DNA of 64,000 nucleotides from CAWIUB01 sp963839175. Its GTDB lineage: Bacteria; Actinomycetota; Actinomycetes; Mycobacteriales; Jatrophihabitantaceae. Positions within the stretch are counted from its first letter, which is position 1. Every line of letters starts with the position of its first letter. The notes beneath the pieces are model-generated. The model searched no databases. It was given only the letters and a program-made list of their open reading frames with translations, and was not told the origin of the DNA. The translations under genes were made by a program, and so were the position numbers. The DNA lies in contig CAWIUB010000022.1 of NCBI GenBank assembly GCA_963839175.1, forward strand, positions 12,607-76,606, in the 5' to 3' direction. Of the stretch, positions 61,899-64,000 are shown piece after piece.

Positions 61899-62130
61899 TG
61901 GGCCACGGCCCGCGCAGTTCATCGAGCGCTTCGACGACCTCGGCACGAGTGATGCGCGAGGGCCGGCGTCGCGTCCGCTCTAGCCACTCCTGGACGGTCG
62001 GACGCGACGCGAGTCTCGCTGCCTCCCGCCGCAGAAGGTCCGGGATCGTGAGACCTGCCTCGGCCGCCCGCCGGGACAGAGCCGCGTACACCGCATCATC
62101 GATATCCCGAATCTGGATCGTTTTTGGCAT
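61885..62130 (-). CDS. VapB/FitA-like RHH antitoxin
   Basis: This 81-residue protein starts at ATG 62130 (MPKTIQIRDIDDAVYAALSR), with the RHH helices RAAEAGLTIPDLLRREAARL and a C-terminal part VQEWLERTRRRPSRITRAEV that would wrap the toxin. An inverted motif-like gcatcgtatcatgcgtctcc / gatcgcatgc lies just upstream and may be the autoregulatory site. Confidence 0.9.
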   Translation of the reverse strand: MPKTIQIRDIDDAVYAALSRRAAEAGLTIPDLLRREAARLASRPTVQEWLERTRRRPSRITRAEVVEALDELRGPWPNADR

Positions 62131-62210
62131 GAGCGCATCGTATCATGCGTCTCCGCATGATCGCATGCATAGGCTAACGCAGAGGGTCAGCAGGGGCCCG
62201 CCACGTGGGT

Positions 62211-63925
62211 TCAGGCGATGACGGTGACCGGCCGCATCATGTCGTTGTCCTCGTGCTCGAGGATGTGGCAGTGGTAGACGTAGTCCTGTGGCGCGGTGAC
62301 GCCGTCCGGTAGCTCGTATTTCGCCCGGATGGTGGTGAACGAGCCGGGGTTGGCCTTGACGGTGTCCTTGAAGCCGCGCTCCGTCGGATCCGGTGGCTGC
62401 ATCGGTCCAGTCGCGAACCGGGTCGGATCGATCCCGCCGGGGACGCCAAACGGGCCGCCGTAGGCAGCCTGGTAGGCCTCCGCGTCGAACGGGGTCCGGC
62501 CGATCACCTGGAAGGTGATGAGGTGGTTGTGGATCGGGTGGGTGTCCTCGGTCAGGTTGACGTAGACCCAGTCCTCGACCGTCCCGACCTTCGGCGTCTC
62601 GGTTGCGGTGATCGGCTGGCCGGGCTCGCGGAAGTGCACGGCGTTGAGGTTGAGGAACCAGTGGTCGGTCTCCGCGGCGACCTCGTTCAGGGTGATGTAA
62701 CGAGTCGTCACGACCGGGCCGGGGACGTTGGCGGCGCGCCCGGGAAGGCTCGCCGGGATCGTCGTCGGGCCGGGCTGGCTGACTGTGGTCCCGACCCGGA
62801 TCTGCATCACCTGCGGCAGCGGTGGGGCCGGGGTCGAGATCGGTTTCGGCGGCTTGTGGTTCATCAGCACCGCCGTCTGGCCGGCGAGCCTGCTGAAGTC
62901 GACGATCACGTCGGCCCGCTCGGCGGGGGCGAGCACGAGCCGCCTGACCGGCACCGGCTGGTCCCACAGGCCGTTCTCGGCGCCGATCTGCCACATCCGC
63001 GTCCCGCCGATGTCGAGGTTCACGATGCGGGCGTTGCAGCCGTTCAGGATCCGCAATCGGTACAGCCGTGGCTCGACGGAAAGGTATGGCCAGACCTTGC
63101 CGTTGACCAGCATGACGTCGCCGAAGTACTCGCCGATCCAGGGCGCACCCGGGAACTCGCTGATGGGGTACCGGATCGTCCCGTCCGGGTTGAACTGGCG
63201 GTCCTGGATGACCAGCGGGATCTCGTATGCCCCGCCGGGGATGCCGATCGGGTTCGGCTCCGCACCGGTGTCGAACTCGTCGCGCAGGATGTAGGCGGCG
63301 GCCAGGCCGGCCACCACGTTCAGTCGGGTGGTGCCCAGGCCGTGGTCGTGAAACCACAACAGCGCGGCGGGCATCTGCGGCTGCTGGTTGGTGTAGAAGA
63401 CCGTCTGCGTGTCGCCGGGGCCGAAGCCGTCCGGGGTGACTGCCGGGTTGCCGTCGCTGTCGCCGGCGACGAATCCGCCGTGCAGGTGGGTCATCAGCCG
63501 CACCTCCCGCCCGCGCGGCGTGATCCGGATGTCGACCGGGAGCCAGTCGGGGTAGACCGCCGGGAGCTCGTGCGTGAAGCGCGCGGTGACAGGCGTGCCA
63601 CTCTGCGCGACGACCGCCAGCCCAAACGAGCCGGCCTGCCCCGCCAGCCCGGACCCGTCGTCGTAGGCCCAGACCGGCGTCGGCGGCAAAGCTGCGGGTG
63701 TAGTTGCCGGGTGATCTGCGTCTGGGTGAACGAGTACTCGTTCGGCGTTCTCGAGGACGCGACGACCATCCCCGCGCCCGGCAGCGGCACCGGTTCGAGG
63801 TACTTCGTCAGCTTGCCACCCGGCGCGGCGGATGCTGCGGGGGTTCCCGCCGACCAAGGCAACGCGAGCGCGGCACCGACACCCGCCCCATAGCCCAGGA
63901 AACGCCGGCGCGTGATACCGGCCAT
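62211..63925 (-). pseudogene. Tat-exported multicopper oxidase gene with a frameshift near the N-terminus
   Basis: The N-terminal part from ATG 63925 has a Tat signal (MAGITRRRFLGYGAGVGAAL) and the start of the mature enzyme up to FTQTQITRQLHPQL. The frame then breaks near 63705. The remainder, from LPPTPVWAYDDG, is in another frame and runs to 62211. All copper sites survive: THLHGGFVAG, WFHDHGLGTTR, HPIHNHLITF and YHCHILEHEDNDMM. The protein resembles bilirubin oxidase/CotA-like enzymes that oxidise phenols or metals. A small indel in cagctttgccgccg explains the break. Confidence 0.85.
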
Positions 63926-63948
63926 GTCGACCACCCCGCGTTTGATCG

Positions 63949-64000
63949 TCAGGAATCCAGCGGGGTCATCGCGGTCTCGAGCCCCGCCGGACCATGGATA
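63949..64000 (-). CDS. Possible C-terminus of an upstream gene (cut by window edge)
   Basis: The last bases read IHGPAGLETAMTPLDS and stop at 63949 on the minus strand, 24 bases before the oxidase start. This could be the end of a co-transcribed gene beyond the right edge. The stretch is too short to identify. Confidence 0.3.
   Translation of the reverse strand, partial: IHGPAGLETAMTPLDS

Overview
The window is GC-rich, densely coded chromosomal DNA from an actinobacterium. The evidence is the gene order DUF5318 - bifunctional PBP - GT87 mannosyltransferase - rpsF - ssb - rpsR - rplI - dnaB, an acVLRF1 release-factor gene, a HAIR-type HspR operator before dnaK, an IdeR/DmdR-type iron box, and frequent GTG starts. 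The genus cannot be fixed from sequence alone. No rRNA, tRNA or CRISPR array was found.

Layout. 1-4.3 kb is a tightly coupled minus-strand operon: acyl-CoA ligase (cut by the left edge), acyl-CoA dehydrogenase, crotonase-fold protein and DAO-type flavoprotein. 4.4-7.2 kb is a PucR regulator divergent from pruA. 7.4-16.1 kb holds a frameshifted Uma2 nuclease gene, an unknown membrane-anchored protein, three GNATs, and a conserved-looking redox signalling trio (receiver-thioredoxin-reductase-like fusion, cNMP-domain histidine kinase, UBP zinc finger). 16.4-19.9 kb has a MazF-type toxin-antitoxin pair, an amino-acid permease and a VOC protein. 18.6-22.0 kb is the iron-uptake locus efeB plus an efeU-efeO fusion. 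22-27 kb contains small unknown proteins, a secreted beta-propeller-like protein, a frameshifted acVLRF1 gene and an SPFH-Arc operon behind a strong palindrome. 27-37 kb is the replication/ribosome/cell-wall block; dnaB carries two inteins, one of them with class 3 features. 37-42.4 kb holds a VapBC pair, an AraC-controlled flavoprotein/SemiSWEET unit, and a decayed stretch ending in a 160-bp MITE-like element. 42.5-44.7 kb is a large Fe-S oxidoreductase. 44.7-55.7 kb is a catabolic island: an ammonia-lyase-fold enzyme lacking the MIO triad, LacI, an amidohydrolase, a thiol-dioxygenase cupin, a betaine-type ABC transporter, an M20 amidase and HutF. 55.8-64 kb has a CtaG-like protein, dnaK-grpE-dnaJ-hspR, a second VapBC pair and a frameshifted multicopper oxidase.

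How it works together. The most interesting unit is the 44.7-55.7 kb island. Three LacI-type operators (consensus GTGAAGCGCTTCAC) link the divergent lacI-lyase and amidohydrolase-cupin units to the betaine-type transporter. HutF and an M20 amidase complete the formiminoglutamate end of histidine breakdown. I infer uptake and breakdown of an N-methylated histidine such as ergothioneine or hercynine; this is a hypothesis. Other notable points are a family of about 68-bp hairpins with a conserved loop and covarying stems (two between grpE and dnaJ, a looser one at 13.3 kb), the two-intein dnaB, and four genes broken by small frameshifts, which are either decay or assembly indels.
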